From Candidatus Solibacter sp. (GTDB lineage Bacteria > Acidobacteriota > Terriglobia > Bryobacterales > Bryobacteraceae), in assembly GCA_017883345.1 (NCBI GenBank), contig JADGNT010000323.1, positions 1 through 6,200 on the forward strand: a DNA stretch of 6,200 bases, given 5' to 3'. The position numbers and the translations under genes are program-made. A model generated the notes under the pieces. The model did not search any database, had not been told where the DNA came from, and was given only the letters and a program-made list of their open reading frames with translations. This document shows, in pieces, positions 1 to 4,826 of this stretch; positions within the stretch are counted from its first letter, which is position 1, and each line of letters begins with the position of its first letter.

Positions 1-570
1 GTGACGGCGGGGACGGCGGCGATCGGGCTGGAAGGTCCGGGCGCGGCGGCCATGCTGGCGGAGTTGGGCGCGCCGGTTCCAGCACTGGTTCCGGGAGCCG
101 CTTACACGCACGCGGCGTGGGGGGATGCGACGGTGGCTGCGGTCACGGCGACGGGGCAACCGGGAGTGCGCATCTTCTGTCCGGCGGAAAAGGCTGCCGC
201 GTTGGTGCATCGACTGGAGGCGGCGGGCGCGGTTGCGGCGAGCGTGGAGGATGCGCGGTTGGTGCGCATCGAGAACGGCAAACCGCGCTACGGGGAAGAT
301 ATCCGCGAGACTTCCCTGCCGCAGGAGACGCAGCAGATGCACGCGGTCAGTTTCAACAAGGGTTGCTATTTGGGGCAGGAGATTGTGGAGCGGATCCGTG
401 CGCAGGGGCGCGTGAACAAGAAGTTGATGCGCGTGGTCCTGGAGGGCGGCGAGGTTCCGGCCGCGGGCACCAAGACGACGGTGGACGGGGCGGAGGCGGA
501 AGTGACGTCGGCCGTGGTCTCGCCGGCCTCGGGCGAAGTGGTGGCGCTGGCCTACGTGCGGCAACGCTGA
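1..570 (+). CDS. ygfZ: YgfZ/GcvT-like folate-binding protein, C-terminal part (5' end outside window)
   Basis: This is the C-terminal 189 residues of a YgfZ (COG0354) protein, a tetrahydrofolate-binding relative of the glycine-cleavage T protein. The family supports assembly or repair of certain Fe-S enzymes in the cytoplasm. The family signature K-G-C-Y-x-G-Q-E lies at residues 120-127 and includes the cysteine known to be essential in E. coli YgfZ. It is preceded by a GcvT-like stretch, RIENGKPRYGEDI (about 89-101), and by LPQET (106-110), and is followed by a basic RIRAQGRVNKKL segment. Family members are about 300 residues, so roughly the first third lies left of the window. The GTG at position 1 is probably an internal codon rather than the start. 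The stop at 568-570 abuts an inverted-repeat element. It converges with the PHP gene, so the two are not co-transcribed. The downstream APS reductase is an Fe-S enzyme, but a functional link would be speculation. Confidence 0.88.
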   Translation: MTAGTAAIGLEGPGAAAMLAELGAPVPALVPGAAYTHAAWGDATVAAVTATGQPGVRIFCPAEKAAALVHRLEAAGAVAASVEDARLVRIENGKPRYGEDIRETSLPQETQQMHAVSFNKGCYLGQEIVERIRAQGRVNKKLMRVVLEGGEVPAAGTKTTVDGAEAEVTSAVVSPASGEVVALAYVRQR

Positions 571-581
571 AACCGAAACCC

Positions 582-717
582 AAACCCGGGGACAGACGGA
601 ACGTTTTCCGGTTTTGCCCAATCTGCTCGGATGAGCGGAATCGGCGTTGTGCATCCGCTCTGTCAGGTGCATCGGTGCGCCCAAAAACCGGAAAACGTTC
701 CGTCTGTCCCCGGGTTT
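582..717. repeat. 136-bp element with perfect 34-bp inverted arms (REPIN/MITE-like), possible bidirectional terminator
   Basis: The arms at 582-615 and 684-717 are exact reverse complements over 34 bp, separated by 68 nt. Each arm contains GGGGACAGACGG followed by AACGTTTTCCGG. The spacer holds a smaller stem, GAGCGGA (633-639) with TCCGCTC (654-660), so the whole element could fold as a nested cruciform or hairpin. It almost fills the gap between two convergent stop codons (570 and 731). I recall GGGGACAG/CTGTCCCC ends on intergenic repeats linked to RAYT-type (IS200-like) transposases in GC-rich soil bacteria, but cannot search here. No transposase is encoded in the window, so the element would be mobilised in trans. 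The G+C-rich stem followed by TTTT (715-718) may also terminate transcription. Confidence 0.85.
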
Positions 718-731
718 TGTCCCCGGGTTTT
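706..731. repeat. tandem 13-bp direct repeat at the right edge of the inverted element
   Basis: GTCCCCGGGTTTT occurs twice in a row, at 706-718 and 719-731, with no mismatch. The first copy forms the outer end of the right inverted arm; the second is an extra copy. Its last T is the first base of the TCA that reads as the PHP gene's TGA stop on the minus strand. The duplication may reflect slippage or partial insertion of a second repeat end. Confidence 0.8.
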
Positions 732-1537
732 CACGCGCGCAATTGATCCAGCAGGTCGTCGGGAACGCGCAGGCTGCCGAAGGTGACGTTGGGCTTGATG
801 GCGCCGTGGTAATCGCTGCCGCCGGTGACGCGCAGGCCATAGTGGCTGGCGAGGCCGAGGTAAAGTTGGGTGTCCTGTGGGGTGTGATCGCTGTGATAGG
901 CCTCGATGGCGTTGAGGCCGGATTGGCAGAGTTCGGGCATGAGCGCGGGGATGTCGCCCTTGACGCGCACCGGATGCGCCAGCGAGGCGATGCCGCCGGC
1001 GGCGCGAATCCGCGCCACTGCCTCGGCGAATTGCGGTTCACGGCGAAACACGTAGCCTTTGGCGGATTCGTCCAGATAATCGTCGAAGGCTTGCCGCAGG
1101 TTGGCGACGTAGCCCTTCTCCACCAGGATCTGCGCGAAGTGAGGGCGCCCGGTCATGCCGCGGCCCCGCGCCTCGGCCTCGGCGAGCGTGACGTCGAAGC
1201 CAAGTTCCTGGAGACGGACCACCAGGCGCACATTGCGGTCGCGGCGCTCCGCCTGCTGACCGGTGACCCAGGTGCGGAACTCGTCCAGATTCCGGTGGCC
1301 GAGGAAATATCCCAGCAGGTGCGCGGAGTGGCCGTGCAACTTGGTGGAAAGCTCGATGCCGCAGACCAGTTCCAGGCCGGCTTCAGCGGCCGCCGGCAGC
1401 GCCTGGTCGTACCCCTTGAACGTGTCGTGATCCGTGATGCCGAGGATGGTTACCCCGGCGCGATGGGCTTCCGCCACCAATTGCGCGGGCGAACAGGTGC
1501 CGTCAGATTCATTAGTGTGCGAGTGGAGATCGATCAA
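731..1537 (-). CDS. PHP-domain metal-dependent phosphoesterase (TrpH/YciV family), candidate 3',5'-bisphosphonucleotide (pAp) phosphatase
   Basis: This 268-residue protein is a complete PHP-family phosphoesterase (COG0613), cytoplasmic, with no signal peptide. Metal-ligand motifs appear in the expected order: D-L-H-S-H at 3-7, TDHD at 35-38, GIE at 60-62, HGHSAH at 68-73, RPHF at 131-134, SLAHP at 185-189 and GGSDYHG at 239-245. Characterised relatives include Chromobacterium Cv1693, which hydrolyses 3',5'-bisphosphonucleotides such as pAp, and E. coli YciV, known as RNase AM. The start is TTG at 1537: the next in-frame codon upstream that matters is a TAG five codons away, and the first internal ATG is at residue 129, far past the metal motifs. 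The gene overlaps the end of the CysH-CysC fusion by 26 bp, so it is probably co-transcribed and translationally coupled. That context favours pAp phosphatase over a general nuclease role, but this is inference. Confidence 0.88.
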   Translation of the reverse strand: MIDLHSHTNESDGTCSPAQLVAEAHRAGVTILGITDHDTFKGYDQALPAAAEAGLELVCGIELSTKLHGHSAHLLGYFLGHRNLDEFRTWVTGQQAERRDRNVRLVVRLQELGFDVTLAEAEARGRGMTGRPHFAQILVEKGYVANLRQAFDDYLDESAKGYVFRREPQFAEAVARIRAAGGIASLAHPVRVKGDIPALMPELCQSGLNAIEAYHSDHTPQDTQLYLGLASHYGLRVTGGSDYHGAIKPNVTFGSLRVPDDLLDQLRA

Positions 1538-2795
1538 AGCTAACCAGACCTAAACGTTCCAGTGTAGCCCAGATCTTCTCGACGCTCTGTTCGGGAGTCT
1601 CCTGGGAGGAGTGGATGGTAACCTCTGGCGCCCGCGGCGGTTCGTAGGGATCGGAGACGCCGGTGAACCGCGGAATCTCTCCGGCGAGGGCGCGCCGGTA
1701 GAGTCCCTTGACGTCGCGCTCGGCGAGCACCTCCACCGGGCACTCGACGAAGACTTCGACGAAATCGGGGATGCGCGCGCGCACTTCGTCGCGCACGTCG
1801 CGATAGGGCGAAATGGCGGCGGCGATCGCGATCGCGCCGTTGCGCGCGAGCAACTCGCAGACGAAACCGATGCGGCGGACGTTCTCATCGCGATCTTCCT
1901 TGCTGAAGCCGAGGCCTTTCGACAGATGGGTGCGCACCGCGTCGCCATCGAGCACTTCCACCCGCGCGCCGAACTGGCGCAATTTCAGTTCCAGCAAGCG
2001 GGAGATGGTGCTTTTACCCGCGCCGCTCATGCCGGTGAACCACAATGTGAATCCTTTGTGCATTTCTTTCGGTTCCGCTTCCGCTACGATATCGCGCGCC
2101 ACCGAGCCATCGGGGGCGAAGTGAATTCCACATTCCTTTTTGGCGTCCTCCTCCCACCACCAGCGGCCCGCGCGCTCGCTTTCGCCGGGCTGTACGGCGC
2201 GTGTACAGGGCGCGCAACCGATGCTGGTGTAACCGCGGGCGTACAAGGGGTGCACGGGAACGCCGTGCCGCACGATGTACTCTTCCACGCAACCCGCGCT
2301 CCAATCGGCCAGGGGACAGATTTTCATCCGGCCCGTGGGGCCGCGCTCTACCTTGGGAATGCCGGCGCGGGTTTCGGCCTGCTCGCGGCGCAGGCCGGTG
2401 GCCCAGGCCTGGAGGGTTTCCAGTTTGCGCTCCAGGGGGCGCACCTTGCGCACGTCGCAGCAGCGTTGGCGCGCCGGCACGCTGGAATAGAACAGGTTGG
2501 GTCCGTGAAACGCGACCAGATGTTCCACGTCATCGCGTTCCGGGAAGACGATCTCGACCGGGATGCCGTAGCGTTGGCGGACGGTCTCCATCATGCGATA
2601 GGTCTCGTCGGGGAGGCGGCCGGTATCCAGCGTGAAGACGCGGACGCCGGCGGAAATGCGCGACGCCAGATCGAGGATCACCATGCCTTCCTTCTGGAAG
2701 CTGGTGGCGATAGCGAACGAATCGCCGAACGTATCGATGGCCCAGGAGAGTATGTCCGAAGCCGAAGCAGCCTCGAAACGGGTGAAGTTTTTCAA
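1512..2795 (-). CDS. cysHC: bifunctional fusion: assimilatory APS reductase (CysH-type, 4Fe-4S) + APS kinase (CysC)
   Basis: This 427-residue protein joins two cytoplasmic sulfur-assimilation enzymes. Residues 1 to about 235 are a CysH-type reductase: TSFQKEG (31-37), [10 protein letters not shown] (57-66), [12 protein letters not shown] (134-145), the cysteine pairs C112-C113 and C194-x-x-C197 that hold a 4Fe-4S cluster, and ECGIH (221-225) with the catalytic Cys222. Both cysteine pairs indicate APS, rather than PAPS, as substrate, giving sulfite with thioredoxin-like donors. Residues about 246-418 are APS kinase, which makes PAPS: Walker A GMSGAGKS (255-262), DGDAVR (283-288), ENVRRIG (304-310), ISPYRDVR (328-335) and [17 protein letters not shown] (363-379). 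A short linker joins them. No key residue appears missing in either half. The start is TTG at 2795; a TAG lies two codons upstream and the next ATG is residue 38, beyond a conserved motif. No cysD, cysN or sat lies in the window. The gene leads the minus-strand operon with the PHP gene. Confidence 0.92.
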   Translation of the reverse strand: MKNFTRFEAASASDILSWAIDTFGDSFAIATSFQKEGMVILDLASRISAGVRVFTLDTGRLPDETYRMMETVRQRYGIPVEIVFPERDDVEHLVAFHGPNLFYSSVPARQRCCDVRKVRPLERKLETLQAWATGLRREQAETRAGIPKVERGPTGRMKICPLADWSAGCVEEYIVRHGVPVHPLYARGYTSIGCAPCTRAVQPGESERAGRWWWEEDAKKECGIHFAPDGSVARDIVAEAEPKEMHKGFTLWFTGMSGAGKSTISRLLELKLRQFGARVEVLDGDAVRTHLSKGLGFSKEDRDENVRRIGFVCELLARNGAIAIAAAISPYRDVRDEVRARIPDFVEVFVECPVEVLAERDVKGLYRRALAGEIPRFTGVSDPYEPPRAPEVTIHSSQETPEQSVEKIWATLERLGLVSFDRSPLAH

Positions 2796-2804
2796 TCTCT
2801 ATCA

Positions 2805-2834
2805 AGATTAGGGGATTAGGGGGACAGGTGTCAA
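2805..2834 (-). promoter_or_regulatory. candidate promoter for the cysHC-PHP operon
   Basis: On the minus strand, TTGACA (2834-2829) matches the sigma-70 -35 consensus fully. After 18 nt comes TAATCT (2810-2805), which keeps only the T, A and final T of the -10 consensus. Its 3' end is 9 nt before the TTG start, so the leader would be at most a few bases. No good Shine-Dalgarno sequence precedes the TTG. The -35 lies inside a repeat-like GGGGACAG motif, so the consensus match could be incidental. Confidence 0.35.
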
Positions 2835-2836
2835 AT
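2819..2836. repeat. solitary GGGGACAGGTGTCAAA motif, likely remnant of a REP/RAYT-type repeat
   Basis: The sequence GGGGGACAGGTGTCAAAT (minus strand ATTTGACACCTGTCCCCC) shares GGGGACAG with the arms of the inverted element at 582-717. I recall TTTGACACCTGTCCCC as a frequent intergenic motif in acidobacterial and related genomes, which is recollection and not a search result. No inverted partner is visible nearby, so this looks like a single end or remnant. It sits within the 67-bp spacer between divergent genes and is flanked by the tandem 8-mer GATTAGGG at 2806-2813 and 2814-2821. Confidence 0.45.
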
Positions 2837-2846
2837 GCCCGCACAC

Positions 2847-2855
2847 TGGTAAGAT
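2847..2855 (+). promoter_or_regulatory. candidate extended -10 promoter for accA
   Basis: TGG followed by TAAGAT (2850-2855) forms an extended -10 element, with 4 of 6 consensus bases plus the TG motif. No convincing -35 lies upstream. The hexamer ends 7 nt before the GTG at 2863, so transcription from it would begin at or next to the start codon and give a leaderless or near-leaderless accA mRNA. The GAGGAG at 2857-2862 touches the GTG directly and is too close to act as a normal ribosome binding site. Confidence 0.35.
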
Positions 2856-2862
2856 GTGAGGA

Positions 2863-3708
2863 GTGGATCCCGAAGTAAATCTAGACAGCCGGACGGAAAT
2901 GGGGCCCAGCACCCATCCAGCGTGGCGGCGAGTGCAACTCGCACGGCATCCCAAGCGTCCGCATTCGCTGGACTACATCGAGCGCATTTTCACCGATTTT
3001 CAGGAGTTTCACGGCGACCGCGCGTTTGGCGACGATCCGGCGATTGTGGCGGGTTCGGCGCAATTCGCCGGGCGGCCGGTCATGGTGGTGGCGGAGCAGA
3101 AGGGCCGCGACACCAAACAGCGTTTCTTCCGCAATTTCGGCATGCCGAAACCGGAGGGCTACCGCAAGGCGTTGCGCGTGATGCAGATGGCGGCGAAGTT
3201 CGGACGGCCGATCGTTACGCTTTTGGACACGCCGGGAGCCTACCCCGGGATCGACGCCGAGGAGCGCGGGCAGGCGGAGGCGATCGCGCGCAATCTGCGC
3301 GAGATGGCGCGCCTCGCGGTGCCAGTGGTCGTGGTCTGCATCGGGGAAGGCGGCTCGGGCGGCGCTCTGGCGCTGGGGGTGGGCAATACCGTGCTGATGC
3401 TGGAGAACGCGGTGTACAGTGTGATTTCTCCAGAGAGTTGCGCGGCGATTATCTATCGCGATTCGGCCAAGGCGGAGCAGGCGGCGGCGGCGCTGCGATT
3501 GACCGCGGAAGATCTGAAGGAACTGGGCCTGATCGACGGGATTATTCCTGAGCCCGAGGGTGGCGCGCAGGAGGATCCGGATGCGGCAGCGGAATTCCTG
3601 CGGCAGCATTTGAGCGCGCGTCTGAGCGAACTCGACCATTTGGACCGCGATCAGATCGTGGAACACCGTTACGCCAAGTTTCGCCGGATGGGGAACTTCT
3701 TCGCGTGA
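2863..3708 (+). CDS. accA: acetyl-CoA carboxylase carboxyltransferase subunit alpha (AccA), short N terminus
   Basis: AccA pairs with AccD to transfer CO2 from carboxybiotin to acetyl-CoA, giving malonyl-CoA, the first committed step of fatty-acid synthesis in the cytoplasm. The 281 residues match AccA from QLARHPKRPHSLDYI (25-39) onward: GDRAFGDD (51-58), QKGRDTK (79-85), RNFGMPKPEGYRKALR (90-105), DTPGAYPG (122-129), GEGGSGGALA (161-170), VISPESCA (187-194) and IPEPEGGA (228-235). E. coli AccA has 319 residues; the N-terminal helical region before QLARHP is mostly absent here. GTG at 2863 is the outermost possible start because TGA lies at 2857-2859. ATG at 2899 (residue 13) is an alternative giving 269 residues, preceded by GGACGGAA. 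The gene diverges from cysHC. accD is not in the window. The following small gene overlaps it by 4 bp. Confidence 0.93.
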   Translation: MDPEVNLDSRTEMGPSTHPAWRRVQLARHPKRPHSLDYIERIFTDFQEFHGDRAFGDDPAIVAGSAQFAGRPVMVVAEQKGRDTKQRFFRNFGMPKPEGYRKALRVMQMAAKFGRPIVTLLDTPGAYPGIDAEERGQAEAIARNLREMARLAVPVVVVCIGEGGSGGALALGVGNTVLMLENAVYSVISPESCAAIIYRDSAKAEQAAAALRLTAEDLKELGLIDGIIPEPEGGAQEDPDAAAEFLRQHLSARLSELDHLDRDQIVEHRYAKFRRMGNFFA

Positions 3709-3968
3709 AGAAGACGGTTTGGATCGCCATCGCCTTCGTGGTGGTTTTCCTGCTGTTCGTGGTATCGACCACGTTTCAGGGCGAGCGCGCAGGCGTCGAG
3801 GTCTGCATGGTATTCCGCGGGCAGCGGGATTGCCGCAAGGCGCAGGCAAAGGACCGCCAGGAAGCGCTGCGCACGGCGATCACGAATGCGTGCGCGCAAC
3901 TGGCCTCCGGGGTCACCGATACGGGACAGTGCGAGAACACGCCGCCGGAATCGGTCACCTGGCGGTAG
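3705..3968 (+). CDS. small single-pass membrane or exported protein with four cysteines, unknown function
   Basis: The GTG start at 3705 overlaps the accA stop in a GTGA arrangement, a strong sign of a translationally coupled real gene. The 87-residue product begins with MKK and a hydrophobic segment at about 5-21, which would be a membrane anchor or an uncleaved signal. The rest is a short soluble domain, presumably outside the cytoplasmic membrane. It has cysteines at 34, 43, 63 and 76, which could form two disulfides, and a helical middle part (about 46-68). The C terminus is NTPPESVTW. I recall short acidobacterial proteins with a similar C-x8-C and NACxxLASGVTD...C pattern and no known function, but cannot confirm this. 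Nothing suggests a role in acetyl-CoA carboxylase itself; co-transcription may be incidental. Confidence 0.72.
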   Translation: MKKTVWIAIAFVVVFLLFVVSTTFQGERAGVEVCMVFRGQRDCRKAQAKDRQEALRTAITNACAQLASGVTDTGQCENTPPESVTWR

Positions 3969-3972
3969 GCCT

Positions 3973-4001
3973 TTGGGTTACACGTTAAAACGTGCTACAC
4001 T
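3973..4001 (+). promoter_or_regulatory. candidate vapBC promoter
   Basis: TTGGGT (3973-3978) and TACACT (3996-4001) are separated by 17 nt and match the sigma-70 -35 and -10 at 3 and 4 of 6 positions. The -10 ends 6 nt before the GTG start of vapB at 4008, so the transcript would start at or very close to the first codon. No Shine-Dalgarno sequence fits between them. A palindrome fills the spacer between the two hexamers. Confidence 0.45.
3981..3994. promoter_or_regulatory. palindromic candidate operator in the vapBC promoter
   Basis: CACGTT (3981-3986) and AACGTG (3989-3994) are perfect inverted 6-mers separated by AA. The site lies between the -35 and -10 hexamers, where a bound protein would block RNA polymerase. 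Ribbon-helix-helix antitoxins typically bind such short inverted repeats to repress their own operon, so autoregulation by the VapB encoded 14 bp downstream is the natural inference. Confidence 0.45.
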
Positions 4002-4007
4002 TTTTCT

Positions 4008-4250
4008 GTGGCAAGCCGTAACGTTACCCTCGCACTCCCCGAAGAGCTCCTACGCCGGCTGAAGATTCTGGCCGCGCAGCGGGACACTTCCATTTCCGCC
4101 TTACTCACCGCGACGCTTTCTGAGTTAGCCGACCAGGATGAAGGTTACGCCGAGGCCCGCGATGCCATGCTTAGGGACATGGAGCGGGGGTACGATCTGG
4201 GCACTCGGGGCCAAATTACCTGGACCCGGGATTCTCTGCATGAGCGCTGA
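4008..4250 (+). CDS. vapB: ribbon-helix-helix antitoxin (VapB-like, CopG/Arc fold)
   Basis: This 80-residue protein has a ribbon-helix-helix DNA-binding domain: beta strand NVTLALP (5-11), helix at about 12-25 (EELLRRLKILAAQR), then a turn (DTSIS) and helix at about 28-42. The C-terminal half (46-80) has the layout seen in antitoxins that bind PIN toxins, with DMERGYDLG (57-65), W72-T-R and LHER at the end. It should neutralise the PIN toxin encoded immediately downstream and repress the shared promoter as a dimer or complex. The GTG start at 4008 places the strand at residue 5 as expected; the next methionine is residue 54, inside the toxin-binding part. Its stop overlaps the toxin start by 11 bp, so the two are translated together with the antitoxin first. 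Confidence 0.85.
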   Translation: MASRNVTLALPEELLRRLKILAAQRDTSISALLTATLSELADQDEGYAEARDAMLRDMERGYDLGTRGQITWTRDSLHER

Positions 4251-4668
4251 CGCGCCGCGCGGTGAGTTTGTCGATACCAACATCCTCATCTACGCCTTCG
4301 ACCGCAGCGCGGGGGAAAAGCATCGCCTAGCCGCGGAGTTGGTGACACGCTTGTGGATGGAGCGCCGTGGTTGGATCAGCCTGCAAGTGATGCAGGAATT
4401 CTACGTCTCCACCACCAGAAAGCTGAAACTGCCGGTGGACCAGGCCACGTTGCAGGTGCGCCGTTTGCGGCTCTGGCGCGTGCACCGTCCTTTGGTGGAA
4501 GACGTCCTGGCGGCCATCGAGCTGCATCAGCGCCACTCGGTCTCTTTCTGGGACGGGTTAATTCTGCGGAGCGCGCAGGCTTCTCAATGCTCGGTCTTAT
4601 GGTCGGAAGATCTGTCGCACGGTCAGCGGTGGGGAAACCTGGAAGTCCGCAATCCATTCGTAGGCTAG
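4240..4668 (+). CDS. vapC: PIN-domain ribonuclease toxin (VapC-like)
   Basis: This 142-residue PIN-domain protein is predicted to be a Mg2+-dependent RNase that cuts specific RNAs, often tRNA or rRNA in characterised VapC toxins, when not bound by its antitoxin. All four conserved acidic residues are present: Asp12 in FVDTNILIYAFD, Glu53 in VMQEFYV, Asp105 in SFWDGLI and Asp124 in LWSEDL. The length is typical for VapC. The ATG at 4240 is chosen because it places VDTN near residue 11, as in the family. The frame stays open upstream to an ATG at 4138, but that would add 34 residues overlapping vapB in another frame. A weak GGGA at 4228-4231 lies 8 nt before the start, and coupling to vapB is likely. 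The target RNA cannot be told from sequence. Confidence 0.87.
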   Translation: MSADAPRGEFVDTNILIYAFDRSAGEKHRLAAELVTRLWMERRGWISLQVMQEFYVSTTRKLKLPVDQATLQVRRLRLWRVHRPLVEDVLAAIELHQRHSVSFWDGLILRSAQASQCSVLWSEDLSHGQRWGNLEVRNPFVG

Positions 4669-4751
4669 CTCCCGCTAATTTCCACAGCCTTGTATCGTCC
4701 TCTAAACGGTATCGTTAGGCCACCGTCCTGTATGTAGCAGACCACGGGGTG

Positions 4752-4757
4752 TAAAAT
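4752..4757 (+). promoter_or_regulatory. candidate -10 element upstream of the adaptor gene
   Basis: TAAAAT matches the -10 consensus at 5 of 6 positions within the more AT-rich 158-bp gap between vapC and the adaptor gene. No convincing -35 lies 16-18 nt upstream (TGTATG at 4729-4734 is poor). A TTGACT at 4759-4764 is an alternative -35, but the best -10 after it (TATTTT, 4779-4784) is only 14 nt away. An own promoter for the adaptor gene is likely, but its exact position is uncertain. Confidence 0.25.
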
Positions 4758-4812
4758 GTTGACTGAACTCCCGGTTCATATTTTGCGTCTAAAACGGGTG
4801 ACAGGTAAGAAA

Positions 4813-4817
4813 GGGAG
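4813..4817 (+). promoter_or_regulatory. ribosome binding site deciding the GTG start of the adaptor gene
   Basis: GGGAG within AAGGGAGAA lies 9 nt before the GTG at 4827 and is the clearest Shine-Dalgarno sequence in the window. It supports this GTG over any later start; the next in-frame ATG is residue 68, beyond the membrane anchor. Confidence 0.7.
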
Positions 4818-4826
4818 AATTTTGTC

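Noticed and set aside
647..1543. Plus-strand open frame of 298 codons opposite the PHP gene
   Set aside because: It mirrors a well-supported PHP gene on the minus strand, shows no recognisable family, and begins inside the inverted-repeat element. It is a GC-rich antisense shadow.
1611..2819. Plus-strand open frame of 402 codons opposite cysHC
   Set aside because: Long but exactly antisense to two conserved enzyme domains whose motifs are intact; its product resembles no known protein.
2806..2821. Telomere-like TTAGGG units (GATTAGGG twice)
   Set aside because: Only two tandem copies in a bacterial intergenic spacer; most simply a small slippage duplication.
2881..3849. Minus-strand open frame of 322 codons opposite accA
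   Set aside because: Arg- and His-rich composition typical of an antisense frame; accA on the other strand is unmistakable.
4138..4239. Longer start for vapC at the ATG at 4138
   Set aside because: It would add 34 residues overlapping vapB and move the PIN Asp motif to an atypical position; the ATG at 4240 fits the family and the coupling to vapB.
4702..4719. Imperfect inverted repeat CTAAACG-GTAT-CGTTAGG and the direct repeat GTATCGT (4692-4698, 4709-4715)
   Set aside because: Arms match over only four bases without a bulge and no regulator gene lies nearby; too weak to call an operator.
4770..4797. Possible hairpin from CCCGGTT and AACGGG before the adaptor gene
   Set aside because: Needs a bulge and a long loop, and has no following T-run; not convincing as a terminator or riboswitch.
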